Assembly (NCBI GenBank): GCA_963676845.2 | Contig: CAXXKK010000028.1 | Span: 1 to 64,000, forward strand | Source of the DNA: G963662675 sp963676845 | Lineage (GTDB): Bacteria > Bacteroidota > Bacteroidia > Bacteroidales > Prolixibacteraceae | Length of the DNA stretch: 64,000 nucleotides | Reading direction: 5' to 3' | Shown: one piece after another, positions 45,306-55,704 of the stretch | Position numbering within the stretch: position 1 is the first letter of the stretch | Layout of the letters: each line of letters opens with the position of its first letter | Notes under the pieces: model-generated | What the model was told of the DNA's origin: nothing | Database searches by the model: none | What the model saw: the letters and a program-made list of their open reading frames with translations, nothing else | Position numbers and translations under genes: made by a program

Positions 45306-46358
45306 CTAAGATATTGTTCCAAATTTATAAACCGTTTTATGCTCGTATTTTTCACCCGGAGAAAGCAATGTTGTTGGAAAATCCAGGTGATTAGGAGAAT
45401 CAGGGAAATGCTGTGTTTCCAATGCGACACCAGAATATTTGCCATAGATCTTTTCTCCATCAATATCAAACTCCGGAATATAGAAACCTGTATATAACTG
45501 AATTCCTGGTTGAGTAGTAAAAACTTCAACTTTTCGACCTCCTTCAGGTTCGATCAACTCTGCTGCCTTTGAAAAATCGTCTTCTGCTTTATTCAATATA
45601 AAATTCAGATCATAGCCATCATTTAAAAGGTGAATATCTTTCCCGATATCCTTTAATTCTCTAAAATCAAAAGGGGTATTTCCCACTGAAACAAGCTTAC
45701 CCGTAGGAATTAAATCATTTGACTCCGTATATTTCTCAGCGTTCAAAATAAGTTGATGATTCAGTATATCTCCCTTATTCCCTTTTAGGTTGAAATATGT
45801 ATGATTGGTTAAATTTAAAACTGTAGGCTTATCTGTTTCTGCAAAATATTTTATTACCAATTCATTTTTATTAGTTAGGATATATTTAACAGTTACATTT
45901 AAATTTCCCGGATAACCTTCTTCCATATCCTTACTTAAATAAGAAAGTTTCAATTCGACCTCATTGTCCCTTTCCTCTGTTCTTGCATTCCAAACTTTCG
46001 TGTAAAAACCTGAAGGACCACCATGCAAATGGTTTTCTCCATTATTCGTTTCCAAAGAATATTCTATTCCTTCCAGCTTGAACTTACCCTTTGCTATTCG
46101 ATTTCCATACCGACCTACCAAACAACCGAAATACGGGATATTATCCTTATAAAAATCATTAGTATAGTCCGACAATGAATTAAATCCTAAAGCAATATTT
46201 TCAATATTCCCCTCCTTGTCCGGAACTTCTATTGAAGTTATTATGCCGCCATAGTTCGTTATTTTTACACAACAAGTTTTATTTTTTAAAGTAAAAAGAG
46301 AAACCTTTTCTCCACTCTTAAGTTCTCCAAATCGATCTTTATAAATTACCATATCCAC
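45306..46358 (-). CDS. galM: Aldose 1-epimerase (mutarotase)
   Basis: Interconverts alpha and beta anomers of aldoses. 350 residues. The substrate residues appear in VGRYGNRIAKG, NGENHLHGG (His) and VLNLTNHTYFNL (catalytic His), with the Glu in GVALETQHFPDSPN. No signal peptide, so cytoplasmic. It is the last gene of the xylose/xylan locus on this strand and is separated from the GH30 gene by a terminator-like hairpin. A xylose mutarotase role fits the neighbours. Confidence 0.92.
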   Translation of the reverse strand: MDMVIYKDRFGELKSGEKVSLFTLKNKTCCVKITNYGGIITSIEVPDKEGNIENIALGFNSLSDYTNDFYKDNIPYFGCLVGRYGNRIAKGKFKLEGIEYSLETNNGENHLHGGPSGFYTKVWNARTEERDNEVELKLSYLSKDMEEGYPGNLNVTVKYILTNKNELVIKYFAETDKPTVLNLTNHTYFNLKGNKGDILNHQLILNAEKYTESNDLIPTGKLVSVGNTPFDFRELKDIGKDIHLLNDGYDLNFILNKAEDDFSKAAELIEPEGGRKVEVFTTQPGIQLYTGFYIPEFDIDGEKIYGKYSGVALETQHFPDSPNHLDFPTTLLSPGEKYEHKTVYKFGTIS

Positions 46359-46371
46359 TTCTTATAATGAA

Positions 46372-46396
46372 AACAAGCCAGCACTGCCGGCTTGTT
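46372..46396 (-). terminator. Hairpin between the GH30 and galM genes
   Basis: Minus-strand AACAAGCC pairs with GGCTTGTT, followed by TTTTC. It lies 14 bp upstream of the galM ATG, so it could terminate most GH30 transcripts or tune galM translation. Confidence 0.7.
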
Positions 46397-46448
46397 ATTT
46401 GCCTACTCCAATTTATGAAAAGAAAAAGTAATAAGTCTTTTTTTAAAT

Positions 46449-47927
46449 TTATAGATTCACAGAAAATGTATTTAATGAATTTGCAGGAATCTCAACACTT
46501 ACTTTTGATCCATCAATATCGAAGGTTTTATTTACTGTTTCAGCTTCCTCATTCAGATATATAATTATTGCCTGGTTATCAGGATTTAAGAATGCTACAC
46601 AATTTTCCTCTGTATCAAGATCCAAATATTTTGCACCCGGCTCAACAAAGTAGCTAAAGTGTTTCATTAAGTAGAATTCAGGATTATAAACTACCTCAAG
46701 TTCATCATTCACTGTAACCAATGAATTTTGCAACCATCCCCAGGTACTTTCACCATTTGTAAGAATTGGGTTCCAGTATTCATAAACAACAACACCATTT
46801 GCAAAATAATGCTTCATTAAAGAAAATGTGTATTTCATTGCATCCCAATCATTTGAACCATTACCACATTCTGACTCTGTTTGTATTAGCTTAAATTGTG
46901 GATACGTTTCATTTACATAGCCAACAACACCTTTACCTGCCCATTGAAACCCAACACCAGTTAGATATTTAGCAGCTTCCGGATCTGAAAGGATAGGATC
47001 AACACTTGATTCCAATCCCCTTTCAATAGTACCAAGATATACCTCAACATCAGGATGATCTTGTTCCAGTTGTTTTCCAACATATTTTACCAATGTACCT
47101 AATGCTTCAGGAGTCCATGTACATGATGGGAAATTTTGAGCTGAGTTGGGCTCATTTTGTACGTGTACTGCGAAAATATCAATACCTTCTTTTTCATACT
47201 CTTCAATGAATTTTGAAAAATATATCCCATAGGCAGATAGCGTTTTATCATCCATTATAAATAAATTAGTATCTGTGTTTGGCTGAGGACCGCCTCCACC
47301 ACCAAACTGAGCTCTTAAAGCTTCCCTTTCTTCTTCTGACAAATCATCCATTGAAGGTCTTGGTCTTTCTTCTCCAGGCTTTCTTCCTGCATAATAGTTA
47401 TTTGTTTTCATCCAGCTTGGAGGTCCCCATGGAGAAGCCCAGATTTCGATTTCAGGATTAATTCTTAATGCCTCTTTGATATAAGGAATTAAACGAAGAC
47501 GATCTCTTGAAATAGAAAAGTTTTTCATTTCATAATCGCCAGGAGTTTCGTTAAAGCTATACCAATCAACTGAATAATCATTTGCACCTAAAGGCATACG
47601 CATAATATTGAATTTGGCACCTGAAATTTGATTAAAGAAACTTTGTAGAATATCCTGTTTCTCTGCATATGTTACCAGATTTAAAGCTTCCCATCCAAGT
47701 TCATTAAAACAAGCTCCAAATCCTTCTATTGTTTGTTTTGTATTGCTAAGATTAATATTTAATGCTGATGAATTAGCCGCCGATTGAGATGAAATATCTT
47801 TTTCAACCCAAGGGTTACTGTTAGTTGTACTCACCCATTCAGTAATCTTAACCTCTTGTGCACTAGTTTTTAAAATAATACCAGATATTAAAAAAACTGA
47901 GAAAAATAAAATAATACCTTTTTTCAT
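46449..47927 (-). CDS. Glycoside hydrolase family 30 protein
   Basis: An exported glycosidase, 492 residues, signal peptide about 1-23. The (beta/alpha)8 barrel holds the acid/base E259 in VQNEPNSA and the nucleophile E351 in QTESECGNG; a small beta-sandwich follows. In this xylose locus a xylan- or xyloside-directed activity (GH30 includes xylanases, beta-xylosidases and glucosidases) is likely. Unusual is an insertion at about 182-222 with RPRPSMDDLSEEEREALRAQ and FGGGGGPQP, which is charged and Gly/Pro-rich and not expected in the barrel. No lipobox, so periplasmic or secreted. Confidence 0.88.
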   Translation of the reverse strand: MKKGIILFFSVFLISGIILKTSAQEVKITEWVSTTNSNPWVEKDISSQSAANSSALNINLSNTKQTIEGFGACFNELGWEALNLVTYAEKQDILQSFFNQISGAKFNIMRMPLGANDYSVDWYSFNETPGDYEMKNFSISRDRLRLIPYIKEALRINPEIEIWASPWGPPSWMKTNNYYAGRKPGEERPRPSMDDLSEEEREALRAQFGGGGGPQPNTDTNLFIMDDKTLSAYGIYFSKFIEEYEKEGIDIFAVHVQNEPNSAQNFPSCTWTPEALGTLVKYVGKQLEQDHPDVEVYLGTIERGLESSVDPILSDPEAAKYLTGVGFQWAGKGVVGYVNETYPQFKLIQTESECGNGSNDWDAMKYTFSLMKHYFANGVVVYEYWNPILTNGESTWGWLQNSLVTVNDELEVVYNPEFYLMKHFSYFVEPGAKYLDLDTEENCVAFLNPDNQAIIIYLNEEAETVNKTFDIDGSKVSVEIPANSLNTFSVNL

Positions 47928-48023
47928 TTCCTAATAGTTTAAATTGATTTATAGTTCTAATATCAAATTCTGTAAAAAAGAAAAATAGTCTACTTATTTA
48001 TTGACAATTACATTAATCAACAT

Positions 48024-48056
48024 AAAAGGAGAGAAAGGTTTCTTTTCTCTCCTTTT
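48024..48056 (-). terminator. Hairpin between susD and the GH30 gene
   Basis: AAAAGGAGAGAAA, 7 nt, TTTCTCTCCTTTT: a 13-bp perfect stem with the U-run inside the stem. 24 bp after the susD stop. Probable partial terminator or transcript-end stabiliser. Confidence 0.7.
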
Positions 48057-48079
48057 GTTATGATGTATACTATTTATTA

Positions 48080-49633
48080 TTAATAACCATCATTTTGACT
48101 CATATTTGGATTAGTCAAAATTTCCTGATCTGGAACTGGATACAATTTGAAATGACTATCGAATGGTTTTCGATACTCAATATCATCCATTGGTGCATCT
48201 AAGATTTCAGCTAATTCTGAATCTGAGATTATTCCTGCATTATTCCATCTGATCAAATCAGGGAAACGACATCCTTCAAATGAAAGTTCCAGTCTTCTCT
48301 CTGTAATTACTCTATCCATCAAATCAGCATCAGACTCAAGTGCATCTTCTAGCTCTACCCTATTCCTTACCTCATCTATGTATCCACGAGCAATATCAAA
48401 ATCAGGAGACGTCTTTAAAATATTCGCTTCAGCTGCCATTAATAAAACATCTGCATAGCGAATTAACCTCAGGTTTGTTCCATTATTTAATGTTAAGTTT
48501 GGTTCACCTGACTCCTCAATCAAATTTGTGTATTTTAACCTGATATAGCCATCATATGCATACGGATCATCATGAACAGTTACTCCTTCTTCAACAAATT
48601 CAGTCTCAGATATCATAGAGCTTTTACGTCTGATCTCATCGCCTTCAGCTTCGTAAGCATCCCACATAGGGGTTATTGGATAAGCACCTCCCCAACCGGT
48701 AAACATGCCTATATTTTCAAGATTTGAGAAATAGCCATCACGTGGACTACAAAACTGCCACATAATATTATTCTTCCAGGGAGTTCCTCCCCAATTGGCA
48801 ATACCTCCTTCATTATCATAGGTTACCTCAAATAATGATTCCGAGCTAAATTCATTCTCAACACGCAATACCCTTGAATAGTCAGACACTAAAGTATATT
48901 CCCCAGAGCTGATAACATCATCAAAAGCATCAGCTGCCAAATCATATTTTTGCTGATACAAATAAGATTTGCCAAGCAAAGCCTGTGCTGCTCCTTTTGT
49001 TGCCCTGTACTGTTCTTCTGATGATAGTTCAGATCTAACAGGAAGAACAGAAATTGCATCAGTTAAATCGGTTTCAATTTGTGTCCATATAGCCTCGGTA
49101 GCTGCTGGTGTCTGCTGATATTCTGAAGGCTCAAGCTCTGTTGTAACCAAAGGAACTTCTCCCCACATGGTAACCAGATCAAAATAAAACAAAGCCCTTA
49201 AGAATTTGCTTTCAGCAATAACTACAGTTTTAGCCTCTGTATCCGGCTCAACATTCTCTGTTACTATATTGCATCTATTTACTCCCTGATACAAATTATT
49301 GAATACACTATTCACATGAGTACTACTTCCATCATAGTTAAACTCATTAACTTCTTCCAGGTAAGACTGATCCCCCCTGGTACCTCCACCAGCAGCAACT
49401 TCATCTCCCGGTAAAGTTTTAAGTGCCCACATACTTTGAAAAGCTCCATTCATAGATGCAAGCCTTGCATAGGCAGCCAATACTCCCTGACGTGCTTCGT
49501 TGTCTGTTTTATAAAAATTATCAGTTGTCTGAACACCTTTAGCTTCTGTGTCCAGGAAACTTTCAGAACATGATGTACTGATTGCTATAATAATAAGGGA
49601 TAAAAATCCTGTTATAATATTTATTCTTTTCAT
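48080..49633 (-). CDS. SusD/RagB-family glycan-binding lipoprotein (xylose locus)
   Basis: The surface partner of SusC that lids the transporter and binds oligosaccharide. 517 residues, lipobox STSC with Cys22 followed by SESFLD, typical SusD N-terminus (KGVQTTDNFYKTDNEARQGV), tetratricopeptide-like helices, and the C-terminal ERRLELSFEGCRFPDLIRW signature. It ends the SusC-SusD pair and is 18 bp downstream of susC. Confidence 0.94.
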   Translation of the reverse strand: MKRINIITGFLSLIIIAISTSCSESFLDTEAKGVQTTDNFYKTDNEARQGVLAAYARLASMNGAFQSMWALKTLPGDEVAAGGGTRGDQSYLEEVNEFNYDGSSTHVNSVFNNLYQGVNRCNIVTENVEPDTEAKTVVIAESKFLRALFYFDLVTMWGEVPLVTTELEPSEYQQTPAATEAIWTQIETDLTDAISVLPVRSELSSEEQYRATKGAAQALLGKSYLYQQKYDLAADAFDDVISSGEYTLVSDYSRVLRVENEFSSESLFEVTYDNEGGIANWGGTPWKNNIMWQFCSPRDGYFSNLENIGMFTGWGGAYPITPMWDAYEAEGDEIRRKSSMISETEFVEEGVTVHDDPYAYDGYIRLKYTNLIEESGEPNLTLNNGTNLRLIRYADVLLMAAEANILKTSPDFDIARGYIDEVRNRVELEDALESDADLMDRVITERRLELSFEGCRFPDLIRWNNAGIISDSELAEILDAPMDDIEYRKPFDSHFKLYPVPDQEILTNPNMSQNDGY

Positions 49634-49651
49634 GAGTTCTCAATTTTTAGG

Positions 49652-52600
49652 TTAAAAAGAAATTGATGCACCAAATACAAATTTTTTGGCTGCAGGATAA
49701 AATCCTCTATCGATACCTATTCCAGAACCAGTACTACCTAATTCAGGATCCATACCTGGGTATTTTGTGAATGTGAAGAGGTTTTCTCCCGAAACGTATG
49801 CCCTAATTTTTTGAGCTTTTATTTTCGAGCAGATTTCCTTTGGTAAGTTGTAACCCAATTGTATTTGTTTTACTCTTAAGTAAGATCCATCGAATACTAG
49901 CAAATCGCTATTAAAATTATTAGCATCTGTTGCTGCTGACGGCATTGATGCATTCGTATTCGTTTCTGTCCATCTGTCGTCATAAATAAATTTTGGTCTG
50001 TTTACCCCTGCTCTGTCATTCCTCATGAATCCAACCAAAACATCGTTACCGATGCTTCCCTGCATGAAAATGGCTAAGTCGAAGTCTTTATATTTCAAAT
50101 TAATATTTCCACCAAACGTCACATCAGGGTTAGGATTACCAATCATTGTATAATCTGATGAATTTATAGATCCATCCTTATTTACATCAATAATATTTGG
50201 ATCTCCTGTTTCCGGATTAATTCCATCAGTTTTATATCCTCTGAAATACCAAATAGGATAACCTACCTCAACATATGTGGCAGTCCAGCTATTTCCACTT
50301 GCACTAGCACCTCTTAACCGCGTTACAGTAGGATCAAGATAAGTCACTTCATTTTTATTTTTAGATATGTTAAAGCTCAAATCATAGTCAAGATCTCCGA
50401 TGTTATCAGAATAGCCTAGTTCAACTTCAATCCCTTTATTTACAACATCTCCTGCATTAATTGATGCAGCACTGTTTCCTGCTTCATAAGGAGGAGTATT
50501 GGATGTTAACAGATCTGTAGTTTTTTTATGATAATAATCTGCAGATATACTGAATTTACTATCAAATGCTCTCACGTCAAATCCAATATTTGTCTGAACA
50601 CTGGTTTCCCATGTAAGACTTGGATTATTTAACCTTGACGGCTCTGAATAATTCAACAAATTACCATTTGCATCAACATAGTATCTATTACCAGATGATG
50701 TAATAAATCCATAATAAGAATAGTTTCCTAAGTTGGATAAACTACCGTTTTCCCCCCAACTTCCTCTAAGTCTTAAAAAATCAAAGGTTGAAGAACTAAA
50801 GAAATCTTCTTCAGATAATATCCATCCTAGTGAGAATGAAGGGAAAGTACCCCATCTTCCTTGTTTTGGCAGATATGAAAGGCTGGCGCCATCACGTCTT
50901 ATAGTTCCCTGCAAAACATACTTATCCTTGTAATTATATGTAAAACGTCCAAAATAAGAATACTGAGTATCATCAGTTGTGTGTCCCCCTATTTGATCCA
51001 GATCATCAGAAGCGATATAATCAAAATCAGCATAATTTTCATCATTGACTACATTCATTGGTCCACCATAAACATCAGTAGTTCTTGAAGTACGTTGCTG
51101 TGCAGCAATACCAGCAACAACATTTAGACTATGCTCCCCAATTGTTTTATTGTAAGTTGCAAAATTCTCCCACTGCCAGAAATAACTGCTATTATAATTT
51201 TCCTCAACTGTAGGAACAGTATTAAACGATTCGGAACTATGATAATATACCGGATTCCATGAGTGATTATTACTGTAATTAATATTGAATCCAACCCTTG
51301 AAGTAATTGTCAAATCTTCAATTGGGGTAATATCTGCGAAAAATGAACCAACAACATTATCCCCAATTGTTTTTCCTTTTGTATTTGCAAGCACAACAAA
51401 CGGGTTAATTGATTTACCTGTTACATACTGTGAAATACCATAAATATTCCCAGCTTCATCACGAACTACTTCATCTTCATGTTCGTCCACAATTGCTTGT
51501 ATTGACGAAGGTATTTGTGAATTATCAGTATAAACTATTGGAGTAACAGGATCCAGCATTAATGCTCCAGACAACACTCCTCCAAACACATCATTTTCTG
51601 CAATCCCTGATTTTTTTGAATGAGTAAACGAAACATTATTTCCTATCTTCAACCAGTTATTAATCTTATAATCACCATTAACACGAAGAGTTAATCTTTC
51701 GTAAGTGTCTTTGTCTCCAGAAACAATACCATCATTTGTAAGATAAGAACCAGAAAGCATTGTTTTTGCTTTTTCAGTTCCGGTACTATACGAAATGTGA
51801 TGATTTTGATATTGGCCTGTTTCAAAAATTGCATCAGCCCAGTTTGTATCAAATCCAGTTGGATCAACAGTTCTACCTGCTTCTGCATTATACTGAATAT
51901 ATTCTTCTGCATTAAGTAGATCAGGAATATCTCCTACCTGTTCAATTGTATACTGCATATCATAAGACAAAGTACTTGTTCCAACTTTACCTGATTTTGT
52001 AGTAATGATAACAACACCATTACCCCCTTCTGCTCCATAAATTGCAGTCGACGCAGCATCTTTTAAAACTTCCATGCTCTCGATATCCTGTGGGGCAATA
52101 GAAGAAATATCAGACATTTTTGTTCCATCTACAATATATAATGGAGATGCATCACCGTTTGAACTTACTCCCCTGATTCTAATTGCCATCGATGAACCTG
52201 GAGAACCAGAGGTTTGCATAACAGTCACACCAGCAGTCCTTCCCTGAAGTGCCTGTTCTGCATTTGTTATTGAAACACTCTCTATATTTTCTGATTTAAC
52301 ACTTGAGATAGCACCTGTCGCTAAGCTTTTCTTTTGAACACCATATCCAATAGCAACAACCTCATCAAGTCCAATTGTTTCTTCTTCTAATACAATATTA
52401 ATTGTGGTTTGATTTTGAACACTTATTTCTTGTGCAACCATCCCTACAAATGAAAATGATAAAATACCATCCGATGGAACATTAGAAATTGAATAGTTCC
52501 CATCAAAATCAGTAATCGTTCCCTGAGTAGTACCTTTTACGGCAACAGTTACACCTGGAAGAGAATCTCCAGATTCACTTGTAACCTTACCAGTAACTGT

Positions 52601-52750
52601 CTTTTGTTGTTGATCTAAATTTGTTTTTTCCGGAAAATGGTCTGGTTTATAATTTTGCATGCCTCTGTTTTCTGCAAACAAATTCATGCTTAATGTTAAT
52701 AATAACATCAAGATAGTTCCCCTGATTAGGGGAGAATGAATTTTTTCCAT
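49652..52750 (-). CDS. SusC/RagA-family TonB-linked outer-membrane transporter (xylose locus)
   Basis: The outer-membrane importer for oligosaccharides, 1032 residues. A signal peptide ends near residue 27 (LFAE), then a carboxypeptidase-regulatory-like domain at about 50-125 (GKVTSESGDSLPGVTVAVKG), then the plug from about 130 (VVAIGYGVQKKSLATGAIS; LYIVDGTKMSD; IYGAEGGNGVVIITTKSG) and the barrel. Position between the sugar transporter and susD, followed by GH30, predicts uptake of xylan or xylo-oligosaccharides. No sigma/anti-sigma pair is adjacent. Confidence 0.95.
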   Translation of the reverse strand: MEKIHSPLIRGTILMLLLTLSMNLFAENRGMQNYKPDHFPEKTNLDQQQKTVTGKVTSESGDSLPGVTVAVKGTTQGTITDFDGNYSISNVPSDGILSFSFVGMVAQEISVQNQTTINIVLEEETIGLDEVVAIGYGVQKKSLATGAISSVKSENIESVSITNAEQALQGRTAGVTVMQTSGSPGSSMAIRIRGVSSNGDASPLYIVDGTKMSDISSIAPQDIESMEVLKDAASTAIYGAEGGNGVVIITTKSGKVGTSTLSYDMQYTIEQVGDIPDLLNAEEYIQYNAEAGRTVDPTGFDTNWADAIFETGQYQNHHISYSTGTEKAKTMLSGSYLTNDGIVSGDKDTYERLTLRVNGDYKINNWLKIGNNVSFTHSKKSGIAENDVFGGVLSGALMLDPVTPIVYTDNSQIPSSIQAIVDEHEDEVVRDEAGNIYGISQYVTGKSINPFVVLANTKGKTIGDNVVGSFFADITPIEDLTITSRVGFNINYSNNHSWNPVYYHSSESFNTVPTVEENYNSSYFWQWENFATYNKTIGEHSLNVVAGIAAQQRTSRTTDVYGGPMNVVNDENYADFDYIASDDLDQIGGHTTDDTQYSYFGRFTYNYKDKYVLQGTIRRDGASLSYLPKQGRWGTFPSFSLGWILSEEDFFSSSTFDFLRLRGSWGENGSLSNLGNYSYYGFITSSGNRYYVDANGNLLNYSEPSRLNNPSLTWETSVQTNIGFDVRAFDSKFSISADYYHKKTTDLLTSNTPPYEAGNSAASINAGDVVNKGIEVELGYSDNIGDLDYDLSFNISKNKNEVTYLDPTVTRLRGASASGNSWTATYVEVGYPIWYFRGYKTDGINPETGDPNIIDVNKDGSINSSDYTMIGNPNPDVTFGGNINLKYKDFDLAIFMQGSIGNDVLVGFMRNDRAGVNRPKFIYDDRWTETNTNASMPSAATDANNFNSDLLVFDGSYLRVKQIQLGYNLPKEICSKIKAQKIRAYVSGENLFTFTKYPGMDPELGSTGSGIGIDRGFYPAAKKFVFGASISF

Positions 52751-52830
52751 AGTTTTGATTTTTGATTTAATGTTTTATTACATAATCTATTAGTGTTTCT
52801 CTGACCAGAAACATTTAATAATTTTTTTAG

Positions 52831-52860
52831 AGAGGGAAAAGATCCAACACTTTTCCCTCT
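52831..52860. promoter_or_regulatory. 11-bp intercistronic hairpin between the sugar transporter and susC genes
   Basis: AGAGGGAAAAG, 8 nt, CTTTTCCCTCT. On the coding (minus) strand it is followed by CTAAAAAAATT rather than a U-tract, so it is more likely an RNA stabiliser or processing site separating the transporter and susC messages than a classic terminator. Confidence 0.6.
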
Positions 52861-52915
52861 TTTGTTTAGTTTGGTCTTTCTTTCATAGTTAGTTTGTGAT
52901 TTTTTAGTTTTTCCT

Positions 52916-54298
52916 TTATTTATTCCATATTTTCTCCATCTCCTCCAGTGTTTTTCCTTTGGTTTCAGGAACCATTTTCCAAACAAAGAAGAAAGACAGA
53001 AGACTCATTATTCCATAAAAAGAGTAAGTCATTCCCCCGCTAAATTCCATCATTGCAGGATAAGTAGATGAGATAAAATAGTTAGCAGCCCACTGAGCTG
53101 CAACAGCAATAGCAACTCCTTTCCCACGTATTTGATTTGGGAAAATTTCTGAAATCAATACCCAACAGATAGGGCCCCACGACATCATAAAAGAAGCTGT
53201 ATAAATGATGATAAAGATCAAAGTACTGATTCCGATAATTTCCATAAAGGCAAGTGTACCAATAGCAAACATACCAACAGCCATGCCAATAGACCCGATC
53301 ATAAGTAATGGTTTACGCCCAATCTTATCTACAGTAACAATAGCAACTACGGTGAAAATTACATTCACTAATCCCATTACAACTGTCTGCATCATCGAAG
53401 CATCTTTTGCCGCTCCCATGCTTTCGAATATTCTAGGAGCATAATACAGTGCAACATTGATACCTACAAACTGCTGAAAAACAGAAAGAAGAATTCCAAT
53501 AACAATTACGATTTTACCGTAGGAGAATAGCTTAGCCGAAGAATGAGATTCAATTGATCCTTTAATGTCATTCAAAATGCTTTTTGCTAATTCTTTTCCA
53601 TTTATCCTTTCAAGAATAGATAAGGCTTTTTGATCTTGGTTATTTAAAGCAAGATAACGTGGCGTCTCAGGGACAAAAAATAGCAATACCCCAAATATTC
53701 CGGCAGGTATAGCTTCAGAAGTAAACATCCTTCTCCAACCTACAGAATTAATCCACTCAAGACTTTGACCATTAGCAATTCCCCAGTTCACAAAATAAAC
53801 AACCAACATCCCAAATATAATTGCAAACTGGTTGATGGAAACTAATCTTCCGCGAATATCTGCAGGTGCGATCTCTCCGATATACATTGGACAAACAGCT
53901 GAAGCCAATCCCACACCAATACCACCTATAATGCGGTAGAAATTAAACACATACAAGAGCCCCATAGTAGGTTCCCCTTTTGTAAAGAATAGAAACTCCG
54001 GATTACCTGATCCCAGTGCAGAAAGAAAGAAAAGGAAAGCCGCCAGCATTAATGATCTTTTCCGCCCCATATTTTTAGCTAAAAGACCTGAAAGCCCACC
54101 TCCTATGATACATCCGATCAAAGCACTCGATATAGTTGCACCATGAATCCATGAACTTAGTCCAAGACCTTCAATTAAAAAAGCCTGTACTGATTTTTCT
54201 GCACCGGAAATGACAGCAGTGTCATATCCAAATAATAAACCTCCTAAAGTTGCCACCAAAGTGATGGCAACTATATATAGTGAGTTTCTTTCTTTCAT
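52916..54298 (-). CDS. xylE: Sugar:H+ symporter, MFS sugar-porter family (XylE-like)
   Basis: An inner-membrane symporter, 460 residues, twelve helices. Sugar-porter signatures: GGLLFGYDTAVISGAEKSVQ near the N-terminus, GRKRS in loop 2-3, PMYIGEIAPADIRGRLVS, FVPETPRYL, QQFVGINVALYY, and PETKGKTLEEMEKIW at the end. Next to xylA and xylB, so xylose is the likely substrate. The name is by context and family, since arabinose or glucose porters look the same. Confidence 0.85.
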   Translation of the reverse strand: MKERNSLYIVAITLVATLGGLLFGYDTAVISGAEKSVQAFLIEGLGLSSWIHGATISSALIGCIIGGGLSGLLAKNMGRKRSLMLAAFLFFLSALGSGNPEFLFFTKGEPTMGLLYVFNFYRIIGGIGVGLASAVCPMYIGEIAPADIRGRLVSINQFAIIFGMLVVYFVNWGIANGQSLEWINSVGWRRMFTSEAIPAGIFGVLLFFVPETPRYLALNNQDQKALSILERINGKELAKSILNDIKGSIESHSSAKLFSYGKIVIVIGILLSVFQQFVGINVALYYAPRIFESMGAAKDASMMQTVVMGLVNVIFTVVAIVTVDKIGRKPLLMIGSIGMAVGMFAIGTLAFMEIIGISTLIFIIIYTASFMMSWGPICWVLISEIFPNQIRGKGVAIAVAAQWAANYFISSTYPAMMEFSGGMTYSFYGIMSLLSFFFVWKMVPETKGKTLEEMEKIWNK

Positions 54299-54355
54299 TG
54301 ATTTAGTTATTAGTTTAAGGTTTTAAAACGTACTTATACTACATTTCTCTTATCG

Positions 54356-55681
54356 CTAGATATAGCTATTTATAAGTTGTTCAAACATTTCCTGTTTGCC
54401 ACTAATTTGTTTTGGCTCACCACCTTCTTTAGCCGCAGCATACAAATCTTCAAGAGTCATTTTCCCTGACTCAAAATCAGCACCTTTCCCAAAATCATAG
54501 GATGCATACCTATTCTTTCTAAGTTCCAGATAATTTGAGTTTTTCAAAATGTCATCTGCAATTACAAGTGCCCGGGCAAATGTGTCCATACCAGATATAT
54601 GGGCAATGAAAATATCATCTAAGTCCGTTGAATTACGACGAGTTTTTGCATCAAAATTGATACCTCCATCAGTAAATCCACCAGCACTGATAATTTCCAG
54701 CATTGCTTCTGCATTCTCATAAATATTTGTTGGAAACTCATCTGTATCCCAGCCATTTTGGTAATCACCTTTATTAGCATCTATCGAACCAAGCATACCT
54801 GCATCAGCAGCCATTCTTAATTCATGGGCAAATGTGTGACCAGCCAGAGTCGCATGGTTTACTTCAATATTCATTTTGAAGTCGTCAGACAAATTATTTT
54901 TGGCAAGAAAACCCAATACTGTCTGTGTATCAAAGTCATACTGATGTTTTGTTGGCTCCATAGGTTTTGGTTCAATCAGGAAAGTACCTGTAAAACCTTG
55001 TTTGCGTCCATAATCTTTAGCCATGGTTAAAAATTGTCCAAGGTGATCCAATTCCCTTTTAGTATCTGTATTTAACAAGCTCATATAACCTTCACGGCCT
55101 CCCCAGAAAACGTATCCGGTACCACCCAGCTCAATTGTAGCATCAATGGCATTCTTAACCTGAACAGCAGCATTTGCCAATACATTGAAATCAGGATTAG
55201 TAGAAGCACCGTTCATATAGCGTAAATTACCGAAAACATTGGCTGTTCCCCACAATAATTTAACACCTGTCGCTTCCTGACGAGCTTTTGCTTCATCAAT
55301 CATTATTGCCAGTCGCTGTTCAATCTCGAAAACAGTTCCATCTCCTACTACATCAACATCGTGAAAACAATAGTAAGGAGCTCCAAGCTTAGTTACGAAC
55401 TCAAAAGCTGCATCCATTTTTTCTTTTGCAGCATCAATGGGATCGCTCGCTCCATCCCATGGAAAAACCTTTGTACCTGATCCAAAAGGATCGAGTCCAT
55501 CACCACAGAACGTATGCCAGTATGCTACAGCAAAACGCAGGTATTCTTTCATAGTTTTTCCACCAACTACGCGGTTTTCATCATACCATTTAAATGCTAA
55601 CGGATTTTTTGAATCCGCACCTTCAAACTTAATCTTCTCAATTCCTGGGAAGTACTCTTTATTTCCTTTAAAAACTGTCAT
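54356..55681 (-). CDS. xylA: Xylose isomerase
   Basis: Isomerises D-xylose to D-xylulose; cytoplasmic. 441 residues, the long (class II) form usual in Bacteroidetes. The catalytic His107 is in CFHDVDVVG, metal ligands appear in IEPKPMEPTKHQYD, NIEVNHATLAGHTFAHEL and IDANKGDYQNGWDTDEFP, and FGGRE-like WGGREGYMSL is present. It lies 23 bp after xylB. Confidence 0.97.
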   Translation of the reverse strand: MTVFKGNKEYFPGIEKIKFEGADSKNPLAFKWYDENRVVGGKTMKEYLRFAVAYWHTFCGDGLDPFGSGTKVFPWDGASDPIDAAKEKMDAAFEFVTKLGAPYYCFHDVDVVGDGTVFEIEQRLAIMIDEAKARQEATGVKLLWGTANVFGNLRYMNGASTNPDFNVLANAAVQVKNAIDATIELGGTGYVFWGGREGYMSLLNTDTKRELDHLGQFLTMAKDYGRKQGFTGTFLIEPKPMEPTKHQYDFDTQTVLGFLAKNNLSDDFKMNIEVNHATLAGHTFAHELRMAADAGMLGSIDANKGDYQNGWDTDEFPTNIYENAEAMLEIISAGGFTDGGINFDAKTRRNSTDLDDIFIAHISGMDTFARALVIADDILKNSNYLELRKNRYASYDFGKGADFESGKMTLEDLYAAAKEGGEPKQISGKQEMFEQLINSYI

Positions 55682-55704
55682 TATCTATCAATATTTGTAG
55701 TTAA

